Source of the DNA: Rhodoferax sp. | Lineage (GTDB): Bacteria; Pseudomonadota; Gammaproteobacteria; Burkholderiales; Burkholderiaceae_C | Assembly (NCBI GenBank): GCA_031291305.1 | Contig: JARLJH010000019.1 | Location: 1-64,000, forward strand | DNA: 64,000 nucleotides | Reading direction: 5' to 3' | Part shown: piece by piece, positions 26,205-36,146 of the stretch | How positions within the stretch are numbered: the stretch's first letter is position 1 | How the letters are laid out: every line of letters starts with the position of its first letter | Notes under the pieces: model-generated | What the model saw: the letters and a program-made list of their open reading frames with translations, nothing else | The model's database searches: none | What the model was told of the DNA's origin: nothing | Translations under genes and position numbers: made by a program

Positions 26205-27712
26205 ACGATAAGGCCGCGTCTTACCGGCGCATTCTCAAAAGCTCGTCCATTATTGGCGGTGCATCGGTCATCAATATTTTGATCGGACTGGTACGCACCA
26301 AACTGGTGGCGGTGCTGCTTGGTCCAACGGGCATTGGACTGGTCAGCCTATACACGGGCCTGATGACAACCGCCAGCGCCGTCGCCACCATGGGCATGGG
26401 CACCATCGGTACGCGCCAGATTGCCCAGGCACTGGGCCAGGACGACGAACGCACCTTGGCCGTGGTGCGCCGCGCCATGTTTTGGGGTGCTTTGCTGCTG
26501 GCCAGTGCGGGCTCGCTGGTGGTGTGGTCGCTGCGCGAACTGCTGGCGATCAAAGTGCTGGGCTCGGCAGCGCACGCTACTTTAGTGGGATGGTTGTCTC
26601 TGGGCGTGGCCTTATCTGTAGCCGGTGCCTCGCAAGGGGCATTGATTCAAGGCATGCGCCGCATTGGCGACATGGCACGCCTGAGTGTGTATGGCTCTGT
26701 TTTGAATACGGTGCTAGGTGTGGCCTTGCTCTGGCAATGGGGCCAAGCGGGCCTAGTGGCCTATGTGTTGATTGGCCCTTTAAGCAGCTTTGCACTGGGC
26801 CACTGGTATGTGTCGCGCTTACCCAAGGTAGAGGCAAATCCTGTTGCCATCAAAGAAATGGCCCGACAATGGCAAACCCTGCTGCGCTTGGGCATCCCTT
26901 TTATGGGTGCGGGACTGGTGGGTGCGCTGGTGCAACTTTGGGTGCGGGTTGAGGTGGGCAACACACTGGGCGCAGAGTCGTTGGGGCATTTTCAGGCGGC
27001 GTGGGCCATTTCCATGCAATACATAGGCTTTGTGCTGGGTGCCATGGGTGCAGATTATTATCCCCGGTTGACCAGCGTCATCCACGACCACAAAGCCGCC
27101 ACCCGGCTGGTCAACGAGCAAACCGAGATCGCGTTGTTGCTAAGTGCCCCTGTCTTCATTGCAATGATTGGCTTAACACCGTGGGTCATCCACTTGCTGT
27201 ATTCCGACGCATTTACCCCGGCAGTAGAGGTGCTGCGCTGGCAAATTTTGGGCGATGTGCTCAAAGTAGCCAGTTGGCCGCTGGGATTTGTAATTCTGGC
27301 TGCGGGCGCGGGTAAAACTTTTTTCATGACAGAAACCATCGCCTTGATGGTGATGGGCGGCCTCATTGCCTGGCTTGTAAGCAGTGTTGGCTTAAAGATT
27401 ACTGGCATAGCTTTTTTAACATCCTACGCAGTGCTATTACCGCTGGTTTACTGGCTTGCCAGGCGTCGCATTGATTTTGCTTGGACTGAAACGGTGGTTA
27501 AATTACTCGTCGTTACTTTTATGTTGTCTGCAACGGTTGCATACATCAGCACGGTCTATTGGTGGAGCACCCTTGTGACCGTGGTGCTGTCGGCTGCATT
27601 CGCTGCCTATACATTAGGGCGCTTGGCGCATATGAGTAATTTAGGTGGGCCAGCAGGAAGAATGGCCTCATGGACACAACGTTGGACAAGCACGAATGAG
27701 GGAACGAAATGA
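26201..27712 (+). CDS. wzx: Wzx-type polysaccharide flippase
   Basis: 503-residue integral membrane protein with about 12-14 hydrophobic segments and the O-antigen translocase N-terminus (SSSIIGGASVINILIGLVRT, VLLGPTGIGLVSLY). It is expected to flip the undecaprenyl-linked repeat unit to the periplasm. Start and stop both overlap the neighbours by 4 bases, so it is embedded in the operon. Confidence 0.9.
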   Translation: MNDKAASYRRILKSSSIIGGASVINILIGLVRTKLVAVLLGPTGIGLVSLYTGLMTTASAVATMGMGTIGTRQIAQALGQDDERTLAVVRRAMFWGALLLASAGSLVVWSLRELLAIKVLGSAAHATLVGWLSLGVALSVAGASQGALIQGMRRIGDMARLSVYGSVLNTVLGVALLWQWGQAGLVAYVLIGPLSSFALGHWYVSRLPKVEANPVAIKEMARQWQTLLRLGIPFMGAGLVGALVQLWVRVEVGNTLGAESLGHFQAAWAISMQYIGFVLGAMGADYYPRLTSVIHDHKAATRLVNEQTEIALLLSAPVFIAMIGLTPWVIHLLYSDAFTPAVEVLRWQILGDVLKVASWPLGFVILAAGAGKTFFMTETIALMVMGGLIAWLVSSVGLKITGIAFLTSYAVLLPLVYWLARRRIDFAWTETVVKLLVVTFMLSATVAYISTVYWWSTLVTVVLSAAFAAYTLGRLAHMSNLGGPAGRMASWTQRWTSTNEGTK

Positions 27713-28677
27713 CAGAACAAATAAACACCAAAAAACCTTTGGTTAGCTTTGCACTATTTGCCTACAACCAAGAAAAATATATCCGCGAAGCAGTTGAGGG
27801 TGCGCTAGCACAGACTTATTCACCATTACAAATTATTCTCTCTGATGATTGCTCGTCTGATCGAACGTTTCAGATCATGCAGGAAATGGTAACAGAATAT
27901 GCTGGTACGCATGAAATATTGCTAATCAGGAATGAGATTAACATCGGATTGGCAGAACACATTAACCGTGTAGCGAAGCTTTGCAAAGGTGAATTAATAA
28001 TTGTAGCAGCGGGTGATGATATTTCAATGACTTTTAGAACATCTAGGCTACTAGATTTTTATTTGGATAATGATAGACCAGGTGTTGTTTTTAGTGACTG
28101 TCTTGAGATCGATAACGATGGAAATTTATGGCTAGGGCAAAGCATTACACAAAAAGAGCAAGACTTAGCAAACTTCATCAAAAGACCACTAATACGGGGA
28201 GCGACTTGTGCGTGGAGTAGAGAGATTTTTGACAATTTTGAAGAATTGATGAAAACTGTAACTAGCGAAGATCAACCTTTGCCAGTAAGGGCATACATTA
28301 TTCAAAGACCTCCTCGAATGTTAAATGAAAAATTGTTGAAATTTAGACGTGACAATTTGAAAATTAAAGGCTCCAAAAATATTTCGATTAGAGTTTTTTG
28401 GCAATTTTGGCCACTGTATTCGTCCGCAATACAAATGTTAATTGATGCAAACGGCAAGCCAAATATTGATTCCAACTTAAAATCAATTATTATAAATAAT
28501 GAAAAAGAACAACGTCAAATTTTCGACTTAATTACCGAAAAATCCGCAATAGAATTTGCAAAAAAATCATTTAATTTTCTACTATTAAAAAATATTACTA
28601 TATATACAAAAGCTTGTTTTATCAAGTTTGGAAGCCTGGGAAAAAGAGAAAAAATACTTCTGGATAGTTTAAATTAA
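27709..28677 (+). CDS. Family 2 glycosyltransferase
   Basis: 322 residues with a GT-A fold start: VSFALFAYNQEKYIREAVEG, SDDCSSDRTFQIMQEM and a nucleotide/metal-binding AAGDD at about 103-107. A likely cytoplasmic transferase adding one sugar of the repeat unit; the sugar is not predictable. From here to about 30.1 kb base composition turns strongly A+T-rich, unlike both sides. The wzy candidate begins at the base after its stop. Confidence 0.88.
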   Translation: MTEQINTKKPLVSFALFAYNQEKYIREAVEGALAQTYSPLQIILSDDCSSDRTFQIMQEMVTEYAGTHEILLIRNEINIGLAEHINRVAKLCKGELIIVAAGDDISMTFRTSRLLDFYLDNDRPGVVFSDCLEIDNDGNLWLGQSITQKEQDLANFIKRPLIRGATCAWSREIFDNFEELMKTVTSEDQPLPVRAYIIQRPPRMLNEKLLKFRRDNLKIKGSKNISIRVFWQFWPLYSSAIQMLIDANGKPNIDSNLKSIIINNEKEQRQIFDLITEKSAIEFAKKSFNFLLLKNITIYTKACFIKFGSLGKREKILLDSLN

Positions 28678-30045
28678 ATGCCAAATTCAGAAAAAGACCA
28701 CTCACACAAAAAGTCATTTATTTTCGTGCAACAAAAAAACAACATTAGCGAAATATCCACAGCGGCAGACTGCACTCCTATCATCAATAAACATATAACA
28801 AATAAATTTAGCATTAACATTAATAAGATTTACTCGCTTGTTTTGTTTACTATTTTGTATTCAATCCTGATGCTTGTGAATTCATTATTAACGAAAAACC
28901 CTTACAGCGCATTGCACAGCGGATCAACAGGACTCAACTCCGGCATAGTATCAACCAGTCTCTATATTCAAAGTAACTACATACTATTTATCGTTACATT
29001 TATCATATACGCAAACAAATGCAAATATAAATTAAGTATATTTTGGATTCCCTATCTTATCGGAATATTTTATGTAATATCTGGAACAATTACCTTGGGA
29101 TTAGTTAGAAATCCAGCAGCATATGCATACGATATTATTCTAACAATCCTAGTTTCAAATATATCATACATAGACTCCAAACGCGAATTGACTAATGCAA
29201 ATCTAAAAAAATTTCTCTATTTTGTTTTGATAATTACTATTGCTGGAATATTTATGGCAATATTAAGGCCAAATATATGGGGATTTCTTCCTATTAGCTT
29301 CTCGCGCACGGATAGAGGCGAGATAATTACACTTGGATTCACAGGAGGGGCTGCTGTATTACCCATATTAGCCTTCATAGTTAAAAATATTAGCTTTTCG
29401 TTACGAATTTTAATACTAATACTATCTCTAGGTCTTACACTATCATCGGGATCACGTACCTTTTTGTATTTTTTAATATCGCCAGCATTGATTTATGTTT
29501 TTTTTAACACAAGTGGACGCAAAAGGATATATTTATCCATTTTTACTTTTGTAATATTATTTCTATTTTTATATGATTATAAAGATATACTACTTAATAC
29601 AAATGAACGAGATTTAAATACCACTGAGAATTCACTCAATGGCAGAGGCATTCTTTGGTTATTTTACTGGAACAAATTTTTAGAAAGTCCTTTTTTCGGT
29701 CAAGGTGCTTTTTTGCTAAATACTTTTAGCAACTCATACGCTGGCGAAGCCACTTCAGAAATTGGCGTATTAAAATCAGCCGCTGAATATGGCCTATTAT
29801 TAGCATCCTGTCAAATTATTGTCGTACTTCTAGCTGTGGCAAATTCATTTAAATTACTGAAAACAAAAAATTCAAATGAAATAGAAATATTTGCTAGTTA
29901 TTACATAATTTTGTCTTTTCCTTATTTTATATTTGAGTCACTCTCTAGAATAAATACAAGTAATGCTTATTTTTTCTGGTACTTAGTATTTTTTATTTAT
30001 TTTCGTCAGAATCATTACTCCAAGAACAAAATTCCGTCAAATTAA
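28678..30045 (+). CDS. wzy: Probable O-antigen polymerase (Wzy-like)
   Basis: 455 residues, about 10-12 membrane helices after a hydrophilic N-terminus of about 50 residues. A polar loop near 315-350 contains NGRGILWLFYWNKFLESPFF followed by GQG, the usual pattern near the catalytic region of Wzy/O-antigen ligase family proteins. It is the only polymerase candidate in the locus. It is highly A+T-rich, as wzy genes often are, and sits between wzx and further transferases. Polymerase rather than ligase is inferred from context. Confidence 0.78.
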   Translation: MPNSEKDHSHKKSFIFVQQKNNISEISTAADCTPIINKHITNKFSININKIYSLVLFTILYSILMLVNSLLTKNPYSALHSGSTGLNSGIVSTSLYIQSNYILFIVTFIIYANKCKYKLSIFWIPYLIGIFYVISGTITLGLVRNPAAYAYDIILTILVSNISYIDSKRELTNANLKKFLYFVLIITIAGIFMAILRPNIWGFLPISFSRTDRGEIITLGFTGGAAVLPILAFIVKNISFSLRILILILSLGLTLSSGSRTFLYFLISPALIYVFFNTSGRKRIYLSIFTFVILFLFLYDYKDILLNTNERDLNTTENSLNGRGILWLFYWNKFLESPFFGQGAFLLNTFSNSYAGEATSEIGVLKSAAEYGLLLASCQIIVVLLAVANSFKLLKTKNSNEIEIFASYYIILSFPYFIFESLSRINTSNAYFFWYLVFFIYFRQNHYSKNKIPSN

Positions 30046-30101
30046 ATGTAATCAACTTCTTACTCTCAATATGGTCATATATATTCATTGCAATTTAAAT
30101 A

Positions 30102-31178
30102 ATGTCAACTATTTTGTATTTGGGTTCTTCAAGTGAAGGCAGCACTAGTTCGCATCGCGCAGATGCATTAAAGCGGCTTGGGCATGATCTAGTATTCGCT
30201 GACCCTTACTTAGCGCTATTCGGCCAACTGACCCCCCGTATACAAGGTGCTTTGCATTACCGTACTGGTTATCGCTTGCTGCAGCCGTTGATAGAACGCT
30301 GGCTCGTCGATAAATTGCAACAGCCTCATCTTTTTGATATTGCTTGGGTGGATGGCGGTGAACTTTTTGGCCCGCATTGCATTCGCTTATTACGCAGTGT
30401 TGGTCTATTAACTGTACTGTACAACCACGATGATCCCACTGGTAAGCGCGATGGACATCGCTTCGACACGTTAGTTAAGTCTCTCCCAATCTACGATGTT
30501 TGTGCAGTTGTTAGAAAAGAAAACGTTCAGGAGTATAGAAATTATGGGGCGAAATGCGTACTACATGTTTGGCGAAGTTACGACGAAGTCCAACACGCGC
30601 CATATCAACTTGCGGATGAAATACCTGATGACTATCTGTCTGAGGTTGCTTTCATCGGCACTTGGATGCGTGGTGAAGGTCGCGATCAGTTCGTGCTTGA
30701 TCTGATGGAGTGTGGCATATCAGTTTCCATCTGGGGACAACGCTGGGAAAAATCACCGCTGTGGAAGAAACTTAAATGCTGTTACCGTGGGGGGAACCTG
30801 AGCGGACGTAATTATGTCGCAGCGATTCAAGGTGCCAAAGTTTGTTTGGGTATGCTTTCCAGAGGAAATCGGGACCTTCACACAACCCGTTCAATGGAGA
30901 TTCCATACGCCGGAGGCGTGCTTTGCGCTGAACGCACTAGCGAGCATCTGGCACTTTATAAGGAGAATGTTGAAGCTGTTTTCTGGAGCGATGTGAATGA
31001 GTGTGCCCAACAATGCCAGCGGCTGCTTGACGATGATGCGTGGCGCAGGTCAGTCCGCCATGCCGGCATGGCGAGAGTTAGAGCATCACATTTAGGACAT
31101 GAGGATATTTGCAGAACTCTTATCGATGCAGCTTTGAAAGTTCGTTCGGCTAAAGAACAAAACAATTCAGCAGCTTAA
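30102..31178 (+). CDS. CgeB-type glycosyltransferase
   Basis: 358 residues resembling the CgeB/DUF3880 family: a short N-terminal domain (ILYLGSSSEGSTSSHRADAL), a central HDDP stretch (VLYNHDDPTGKRDG), and a C-terminal transferase part (FIGTWMRGEGRD, LSRGNRDLHTTRSMEIPYAG, then LCAERTSEHLALY). Predicted cytoplasmic transferase in polymer assembly; donor and acceptor unknown. Base composition returns towards the window average here. Confidence 0.75.
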   Translation: MSTILYLGSSSEGSTSSHRADALKRLGHDLVFADPYLALFGQLTPRIQGALHYRTGYRLLQPLIERWLVDKLQQPHLFDIAWVDGGELFGPHCIRLLRSVGLLTVLYNHDDPTGKRDGHRFDTLVKSLPIYDVCAVVRKENVQEYRNYGAKCVLHVWRSYDEVQHAPYQLADEIPDDYLSEVAFIGTWMRGEGRDQFVLDLMECGISVSIWGQRWEKSPLWKKLKCCYRGGNLSGRNYVAAIQGAKVCLGMLSRGNRDLHTTRSMEIPYAGGVLCAERTSEHLALYKENVEAVFWSDVNECAQQCQRLLDDDAWRRSVRHAGMARVRASHLGHEDICRTLIDAALKVRSAKEQNNSAA

Positions 31179-31220
31179 ATAGTCACTAAATGCATCTAGC
31201 TCATTAGATAGATATAACCC

Positions 31221-32390
31221 ATGCAAGTTGTTCTGTTCGGCCATCCTGATTTTCTTAATTCGCGTAGCATGCCCAGATTCGTTGAAATGATCCTGCGAGG
31301 TATGCAGACGCGCGGTCATACCGTTCAATTATGGTCACCTTCTCCTTTGCTCTATCGACTGCCATTTGGCAAACGACTGAAAAAATGGCTAGGCTATCTT
31401 GATCAATTTGTGGTCTTCCCTTTACAAGTGCGCTCGCGGCTGAAGAAGCTTCCCGCCCAAACGCTTTTCATTTTTGGCGATCAAGCTTTAGGCCCCTGGG
31501 TACCCTTGGTGGCGAACCGCCCGCATGTCATCCATGTGCACGACCTTATGGCACTGTGTTCAGCTTTGGGGGAATTTGTGCAGAACCCCACAGGTTGGTC
31601 TGGGCAGCAATATCAGTCCATGATCAGGCGCGGATTTGGGTATGGTCAAACTTTTATCTCAGTGTCTGAAAAAACCCGCAGCGATTTACATCGCTTTTTA
31701 CCCGGCAAGCCACGCATTTCTGAGGTGATTTACAACGGGTTGAACTTTCCTTTCAGGCGCATGAGCCAGACTGAATATTTGTCTACCCTTGCCGTCGCTG
31801 GTTTGACAGTGCCAACATCTGGCTTTCTACTGCACGTGGGCGGCAACCAGTGGTACAAAAATCGCGAAGGTTTGCTAAAAATATATGCGGCTTACGCTCA
31901 ACAGACACCGAATCCATTGCCACTGTGGATGGTGGGTGCGTTGCCTACTGATGCAATGAAGGCCGAAGCACAAGGCGTGAAGAATAATGGCAAGGTGCAG
32001 TTTTCGGCAAACTTAACGGATGAGCAAGTCTGCGCTGCCTATTCTGCTGCGAGACTACTTATTTTTCCTAGCTTGGCCGAAGGTTTTGGTTGGCCGATTG
32101 CCGAGGCCATGGCCTGCGGCTGCCCCGTGCTGACCACCGGTGAAGCGCCCATGACGGAAGTGGGAGGCGAAGCTGCGTTTTACATTCCACGGCAGCCGGA
32201 TCATGACAACGGCGCTTGGGCTATGCAAGCAAGCAAGCAGATTATCGATATTTTGAAGCTTCCAATGAATGAGCAACTTGCCCGGCAAGAAAGCGGGTTT
32301 AAGCAAGTTTCCAAATTTGATACAAACAATACCATTGCAGCTTATGAAAAAATTTATTTGCAGGCAATCGAGGATCATCAGCCATGTTGA
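31221..32390 (+). CDS. Family 4-type glycosyltransferase
   Basis: 389 residues with a GT-B fold. The C-terminal donor-binding half shows LLIFPSLAEGFGWPIAEAMA followed by CGCPVLTTG, the EX7E motif region of GT4 enzymes; the N-terminal half begins VVLFGHPDFLNSRSMPRFVE. Likely adds a hexose or deoxyhexose to the repeat unit. Overlaps the next gene by 7 bases. Confidence 0.88.
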   Translation: MQVVLFGHPDFLNSRSMPRFVEMILRGMQTRGHTVQLWSPSPLLYRLPFGKRLKKWLGYLDQFVVFPLQVRSRLKKLPAQTLFIFGDQALGPWVPLVANRPHVIHVHDLMALCSALGEFVQNPTGWSGQQYQSMIRRGFGYGQTFISVSEKTRSDLHRFLPGKPRISEVIYNGLNFPFRRMSQTEYLSTLAVAGLTVPTSGFLLHVGGNQWYKNREGLLKIYAAYAQQTPNPLPLWMVGALPTDAMKAEAQGVKNNGKVQFSANLTDEQVCAAYSAARLLIFPSLAEGFGWPIAEAMACGCPVLTTGEAPMTEVGGEAAFYIPRQPDHDNGAWAMQASKQIIDILKLPMNEQLARQESGFKQVSKFDTNNTIAAYEKIYLQAIEDHQPC

Positions 32391-32953
32391 TTGAGGGAAA
32401 TGACCCCTACTGCGAACCTTCATTTTCTTTAGATCACCGGCTCAGACGACAGGTATGGAATATTGTTTATGCCCTGTTTTTTCGTACCAGCCCGCGTCCA
32501 TTTCATGCTTGGCGTGCATTCTTGCTAAGACTGTTTGGTGCAACGTTGGGTCAGGGCTGCCACCTTTACCCTAGTGTCAAAATCTGGGCACCATGGAATT
32601 TGCGGTTGGGCAATTTTGTGGGTGTCGGCGATGGTGCCACTCTGTATTGCATGGATCGCATCCAGATTGGTGACTACGCCGTTATCTCGCAAGGCGCCCA
32701 TCTGTGCGGCGGTACGCATGATTACAACAGCACCAACTTTCAGTTGATAGTCAAACCAATTGTGATTGGTGCGCACGCTTGGGTTTGCGCGGAAGCGTTT
32801 ATTCATCCCGGAGTAGTGGTGCCAGAAGGTTCAGTCATCGGTGCGCGCGCGGTGGTAACAAAAAACCTTGAGCAACCTTGGGGTGTTTACGCTGGCAACC
32901 CTTGCCGCGCAATTGGTATACGGCTACAAAACAATAAGTCGGGAGTTCTATGA
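32384..32953 (+). CDS. WcaF-like O-acetyltransferase
   Basis: 189-residue hexapeptide-repeat acyltransferase. The N-terminal HAWRAFLLRLFGATLGQGCH and the core GVGDGATLYCMDRIQIGDYA, then QGAHLCGGTHD, are typical of the WcaF/colanic acid acetyltransferase group. Second O-acyltransferase in the locus, so the polymer is probably acetylated at more than one site. Its stop overlaps the methyltransferase start (ATGA). Confidence 0.88.
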   Translation: MLIEGNDPYCEPSFSLDHRLRRQVWNIVYALFFRTSPRPFHAWRAFLLRLFGATLGQGCHLYPSVKIWAPWNLRLGNFVGVGDGATLYCMDRIQIGDYAVISQGAHLCGGTHDYNSTNFQLIVKPIVIGAHAWVCAEAFIHPGVVVPEGSVIGARAVVTKNLEQPWGVYAGNPCRAIGIRLQNNKSGVL

Positions 32954-33579
32954 GTAATGTGGTAGATCAATATGGCTGGCAGTCCTCAACCGGCCCAGAG
33001 TCTTGTGGCTACATCACGCCAGAAGTGCTGCATATTCTGAAGCGTCTGAAGGTTGTTCGCGTTTGTGATCTGGGTTCGGGCAATGGCGCGCTCGCTAACG
33101 CCATGCAAGGTGCAGGCTTTCAACCGGCGGGTGTTGAATACGACAAGCAAGGCGTAGAAATTGCCCAGAAAAACTACCCAAGCATCAATTTTTACCATTT
33201 TGGAGTACAGGACGATCCGGCACAAGTGCTCGCCGCCGAGGGTCAGGCCTTTGATGCGGTAGTTTCAACTGAGGTGGTGGAACATTTGTTTTCACCACAC
33301 TTGCTGCCAATATTTGCACGGCAAATCGTGCGTGAGGGGGGGTACCTGGTGATATCAACCCCGTACCACGGCTACCTGAAGAATCTCGCGCTGTCGATCT
33401 TCAACAGTTGGGACAAGCATCACACGGCCTTGTGGCATGGTGGTCATATTAAGTTCTGGAGCCGTAAGACATTAACAAAATTGCTGGAGGAGAACGGTTT
33501 TCGGGTGATTGAGTTCCAAGGGGCCGGACGTTTGCCGTGGTTGTGGAAAAGCATGATTTTGATTGCAAGAGCGGTTTGA
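32950..33579 (+). CDS. Class I SAM-dependent methyltransferase
   Basis: 209 residues with SAM motif I VCDLGSGNGALANAM (about 37-51), the acidic VEYDKQGVEIA, and a motif IV-like FDAVVSTEVVEHLF. Closest in style to UbiG/type 11 methyltransferases found in sugar clusters. The context suggests methylation of a sugar or chain end, but the substrate is not visible in the sequence. Confidence 0.85.
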   Translation: MSNVVDQYGWQSSTGPESCGYITPEVLHILKRLKVVRVCDLGSGNGALANAMQGAGFQPAGVEYDKQGVEIAQKNYPSINFYHFGVQDDPAQVLAAEGQAFDAVVSTEVVEHLFSPHLLPIFARQIVREGGYLVISTPYHGYLKNLALSIFNSWDKHHTALWHGGHIKFWSRKTLTKLLEENGFRVIEFQGAGRLPWLWKSMILIARAV

Positions 33580-33592
33580 GGTAACAACTTTC

Positions 33593-34420
33593 ATGCAAAG
33601 CATTTCCATCTTAATTCTGACAAAAAACGAACAGCAAGATTTGCCGGGCTGTTTGCAAAGCGTCGCGTGGTCAGATGACATTCATGTGTATGACTCAATG
33701 AGCACCGATGACACATTAGTCATTGCCCAGCGGTTCGGGGCCAGCGTTACACAACGGACATTCGACAACTGGGCCGCGCATCAAAACTGGGGCTTGCAGA
33801 ACATTCCCTTCAAGCACCCTTGGGTGTTTTACATTGATGCCGACGAGCGCATGACTCCTGAGCTGATTCAGGAGGTACAAGTAGCGGTGGCTGCTGCCAA
33901 GGACGAAGTTGCGTTTCGATTACAACGACGTGACTTCTTCATGGGAACATGGCTGAAGCATGTGCAGACTACCCCGTTTTACATGCGCTTGTTTCGCCCG
34001 CAGAAGATGCGCTACGAGCGCTTGGTCAACCCGATCTCCATTGCAGACGGCCCGGTGGGGCAAGTGGCTGGTTATCTGAACCACTTTCCATTCAGCAAAG
34101 GTCTGGGACACTGGGTTGATCGACACAACGGCTATAGTCACTTTGAGGCGCAGCAGATCATCAGCAACCGCCGGTCGGGTGAACGTTTTAGTTGGGTAAA
34201 GGCCTTTACAGCCAAGGACTTTCACCAGCGCCGCTATCACCAGAAGGAGCTGTTTTACCGCTTGCCATTTCGACCACTGGTGAAGTTTCTGCTGCTGTTT
34301 GTGGCCAAGCGCGGCTTTCTGGACGGTCGGGCCGGGTTCACCTACGCCGTGCTGCAGTCTATTTATGAGTATTTCATTGTGCTGAAAGTTCGGGAATTGG
34401 AGACCGAGGTGATGCAATAA
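33593..34420 (+). CDS. Family 2 glycosyltransferase (WaaE/KdtX-like)
   Basis: 275 residues. SISILILTKNEQQDLPGCLQ, VYDSMSTDDTLVIAQ, and FYIDADERMTPEL with the DxD-type site are characteristic of the WaaE/KdtX-like branch of GT2, which transfers glucose-type residues in LPS core or polymer synthesis. The start ATG 33593 follows GAGGT. The downstream gap carries a dispersed repeat. Confidence 0.87.
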   Translation: MQSISILILTKNEQQDLPGCLQSVAWSDDIHVYDSMSTDDTLVIAQRFGASVTQRTFDNWAAHQNWGLQNIPFKHPWVFYIDADERMTPELIQEVQVAVAAAKDEVAFRLQRRDFFMGTWLKHVQTTPFYMRLFRPQKMRYERLVNPISIADGPVGQVAGYLNHFPFSKGLGHWVDRHNGYSHFEAQQIISNRRSGERFSWVKAFTAKDFHQRRYHQKELFYRLPFRPLVKFLLLFVAKRGFLDGRAGFTYAVLQSIYEYFIVLKVRELETEVMQ

Positions 34421-34458
34421 CTAGGCAGCATCGGTCTTGATGCATCAAAGCAATACAA

Positions 34459-34510
34459 AAATAGCCTATGCCCCGCGTTATTAACGCGTATACAGCTACT
34501 ATTTATATAG
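34459..34510 (+). repeat. Dispersed ~45-bp repeat between glycosyltransferase genes
   Basis: AATAGCCTATGCCCCGCG, TTATTAACGCG, then TATACAGCTACTATTTATA. Fills about half of a 108-base gap. CGCGTTATTAACGCG forms a short palindrome inside it. Confidence 0.75.
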
Positions 34511-34528
34511 TAAATACAGGGTGTTTCT

Positions 34529-35746
34529 TTGAAAATTTTACAAGTCATCGGTGGACTTAACCCCGAATCTGGTGGCCCGGTAGAGGGCTTGACTCAGCAA
34601 GGGATCGTGATGGTCAGCCATGGCCACGACGTGCAAACGCTGTGCCTGGACGCGCCGGGCTCGCCGGTGGACGAGCGCCTGCACTCTTCGGCGGTTTACC
34701 AGCTTGGCCCGAGCTACCTCGGGTATGGTTTTGCGCCCCGGCTCGAGCCCTGGTTGCGCGAGCATGGGGCCAAATATGATGTCATCATCATCCACGGGAT
34801 GTGGATGTACCACGGTTATTGCGTGGCCAAGGTGGCGCGGCAGCTGGGCCTGCGCTATGTGATATTTTTGCACGGCATGCTTGACCCGTGGTTTGCCCGC
34901 CGTTACCCGCTCAAGCACCTTAAAAAATGGCTTTATTGGCCTTGGGCCGAGTACCGTGTTTTGCGCGATGCCCGTTTGGTACTGTTCACCACGGCTGAAG
35001 AGCAAGTGCTGGCACGCCAGTCGTTTTGGCTTTACAAGGTGCGTGAACGCTTGGTGGGCTATGGCATTAAATCCCCCGATGTGGAGCCAGCGCTGGCGCG
35101 CGCCTCATTTATAGAGCAGTTTCCGCATTTGGAGGGCAAGCGCAATCTGCTGTACCTGTCGCGTATTCACCCCAAAAAGGGTTGCGATCTGTTGATGAAT
35201 GCTTTTGCCAAGGCTGCTGAGGCTGACCCCGCGCTGCACCTCATCATGGCTGGCCCGGGCGAGGCAAGTTTGGTGGAAGCGCTCAAGCACCAAGCGCTGC
35301 AGTTGGGGGTGGCGCATCGGGTCACGTTTACCGGCATGATCAAGGGCGCAGTCAAATGGGGTGCCTACGATGTGGCCGATGCGTTTGTTCTGTCGTCGCA
35401 CCAAGAGAACTTTGGCATTGTGGTGGCCGAGGCGCTGGCGTGGGGTGTGCCGGTGTTGACTACGTACCAGGTCAACATCTGGCGTGAAATTCAAGACGCC
35501 TCAGCTGGCATCATTCATGCCGACACGCAGGCCGGGGCCGACCAGTTGCTTGCCGATTGGCTGGCGTTAAGCTCGGAGCAGCAAAGCAACATGCGCACTA
35601 ATGCCAAGGCTTGTTTTGCCAAGCATTTTGAAATAGAAAACGTGACCCAGAATTTGCTCAAGGCGCTTGAAGACGTCAAGGATGCTGATCCCATTAAGTA
35701 TTCGTTCAAGGGGAGTTTGTCTTGGTCACGGCATGCGCATAATTGA
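34529..35746 (+). CDS. Family 4-type glycosyltransferase
   Basis: 405 residues with a GT-B fold. N-terminal KILQVIGGLNPESGGPVEGL with the Gly-rich acceptor loop, HGMWMYHGY and HGMLDPWFARRYPLKHLKKW, then the GT4 donor half YLSRIHPKKGCDLLMNAFAK and SSHQENFGIVVAEALAWGVP (EX7E). The start is TTG 34529 after an A+T-rich leader. Donor sugar unknown. Confidence 0.88.
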   Translation: MKILQVIGGLNPESGGPVEGLTQQGIVMVSHGHDVQTLCLDAPGSPVDERLHSSAVYQLGPSYLGYGFAPRLEPWLREHGAKYDVIIIHGMWMYHGYCVAKVARQLGLRYVIFLHGMLDPWFARRYPLKHLKKWLYWPWAEYRVLRDARLVLFTTAEEQVLARQSFWLYKVRERLVGYGIKSPDVEPALARASFIEQFPHLEGKRNLLYLSRIHPKKGCDLLMNAFAKAAEADPALHLIMAGPGEASLVEALKHQALQLGVAHRVTFTGMIKGAVKWGAYDVADAFVLSSHQENFGIVVAEALAWGVPVLTTYQVNIWREIQDASAGIIHADTQAGADQLLADWLALSSEQQSNMRTNAKACFAKHFEIENVTQNLLKALEDVKDADPIKYSFKGSLSWSRHAHN

Positions 35747-35785
35747 AGCCTGCCCGCTGTTCTTTAGTTGGAAGTCCAAAAAAAA

Positions 35786-36142
35786 ATGAAGTTACTTACT
35801 CGTCACGCTTCTTTCATCTTATATGCGCTAATGATGCTGGTCATTGCGGTGCTTGACTTGTGGGCAGGCACGCAAGTCAATCTGTGGGTGTTGTATTTTA
35901 TTTTCATTGGCTTGGCAAGCTGGAATCTCGGGCAACGTGCAGGCGTGACAACCACCGTGCTAGCGGTGGTATTGCTGGCTGGCACGGCAGCTATTGGAGG
36001 CCACGGTTATAGCAGTCTGGGTTATCTGGCCTTTGCAATTGGCTCAAAAACTATTGCCTATTTTGTGCTGGTTGGTCTGCTGGGGGCGTTGCGCAGCCAA
36101 GAGGTAGACCGCATTTATCAACCGCCCAAGTCACGGGGTTAG
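35786..36142 (+). CDS. Small membrane protein of unknown function
   Basis: 118 residues with three or four hydrophobic segments (about 10-28, 34-52, 58-75, 88-108) and a short polar C-terminus (LRSQEVDRIYQPPKSRG). The pattern LWVLYFIFIGLASWNLGQRA resembles membrane sensor segments found in front of kinase or cyclase domains, but no output domain is present. It lies 4 bases before the WcaI gene, so it is likely cotranslated with it. Start ATG 35786 chosen; a TTG six codons earlier is possible. Confidence 0.7.
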   Translation: MKLLTRHASFILYALMMLVIAVLDLWAGTQVNLWVLYFIFIGLASWNLGQRAGVTTTVLAVVLLAGTAAIGGHGYSSLGYLAFAIGSKTIAYFVLVGLLGALRSQEVDRIYQPPKSRG

Positions 36143-36146
36143 GTTT

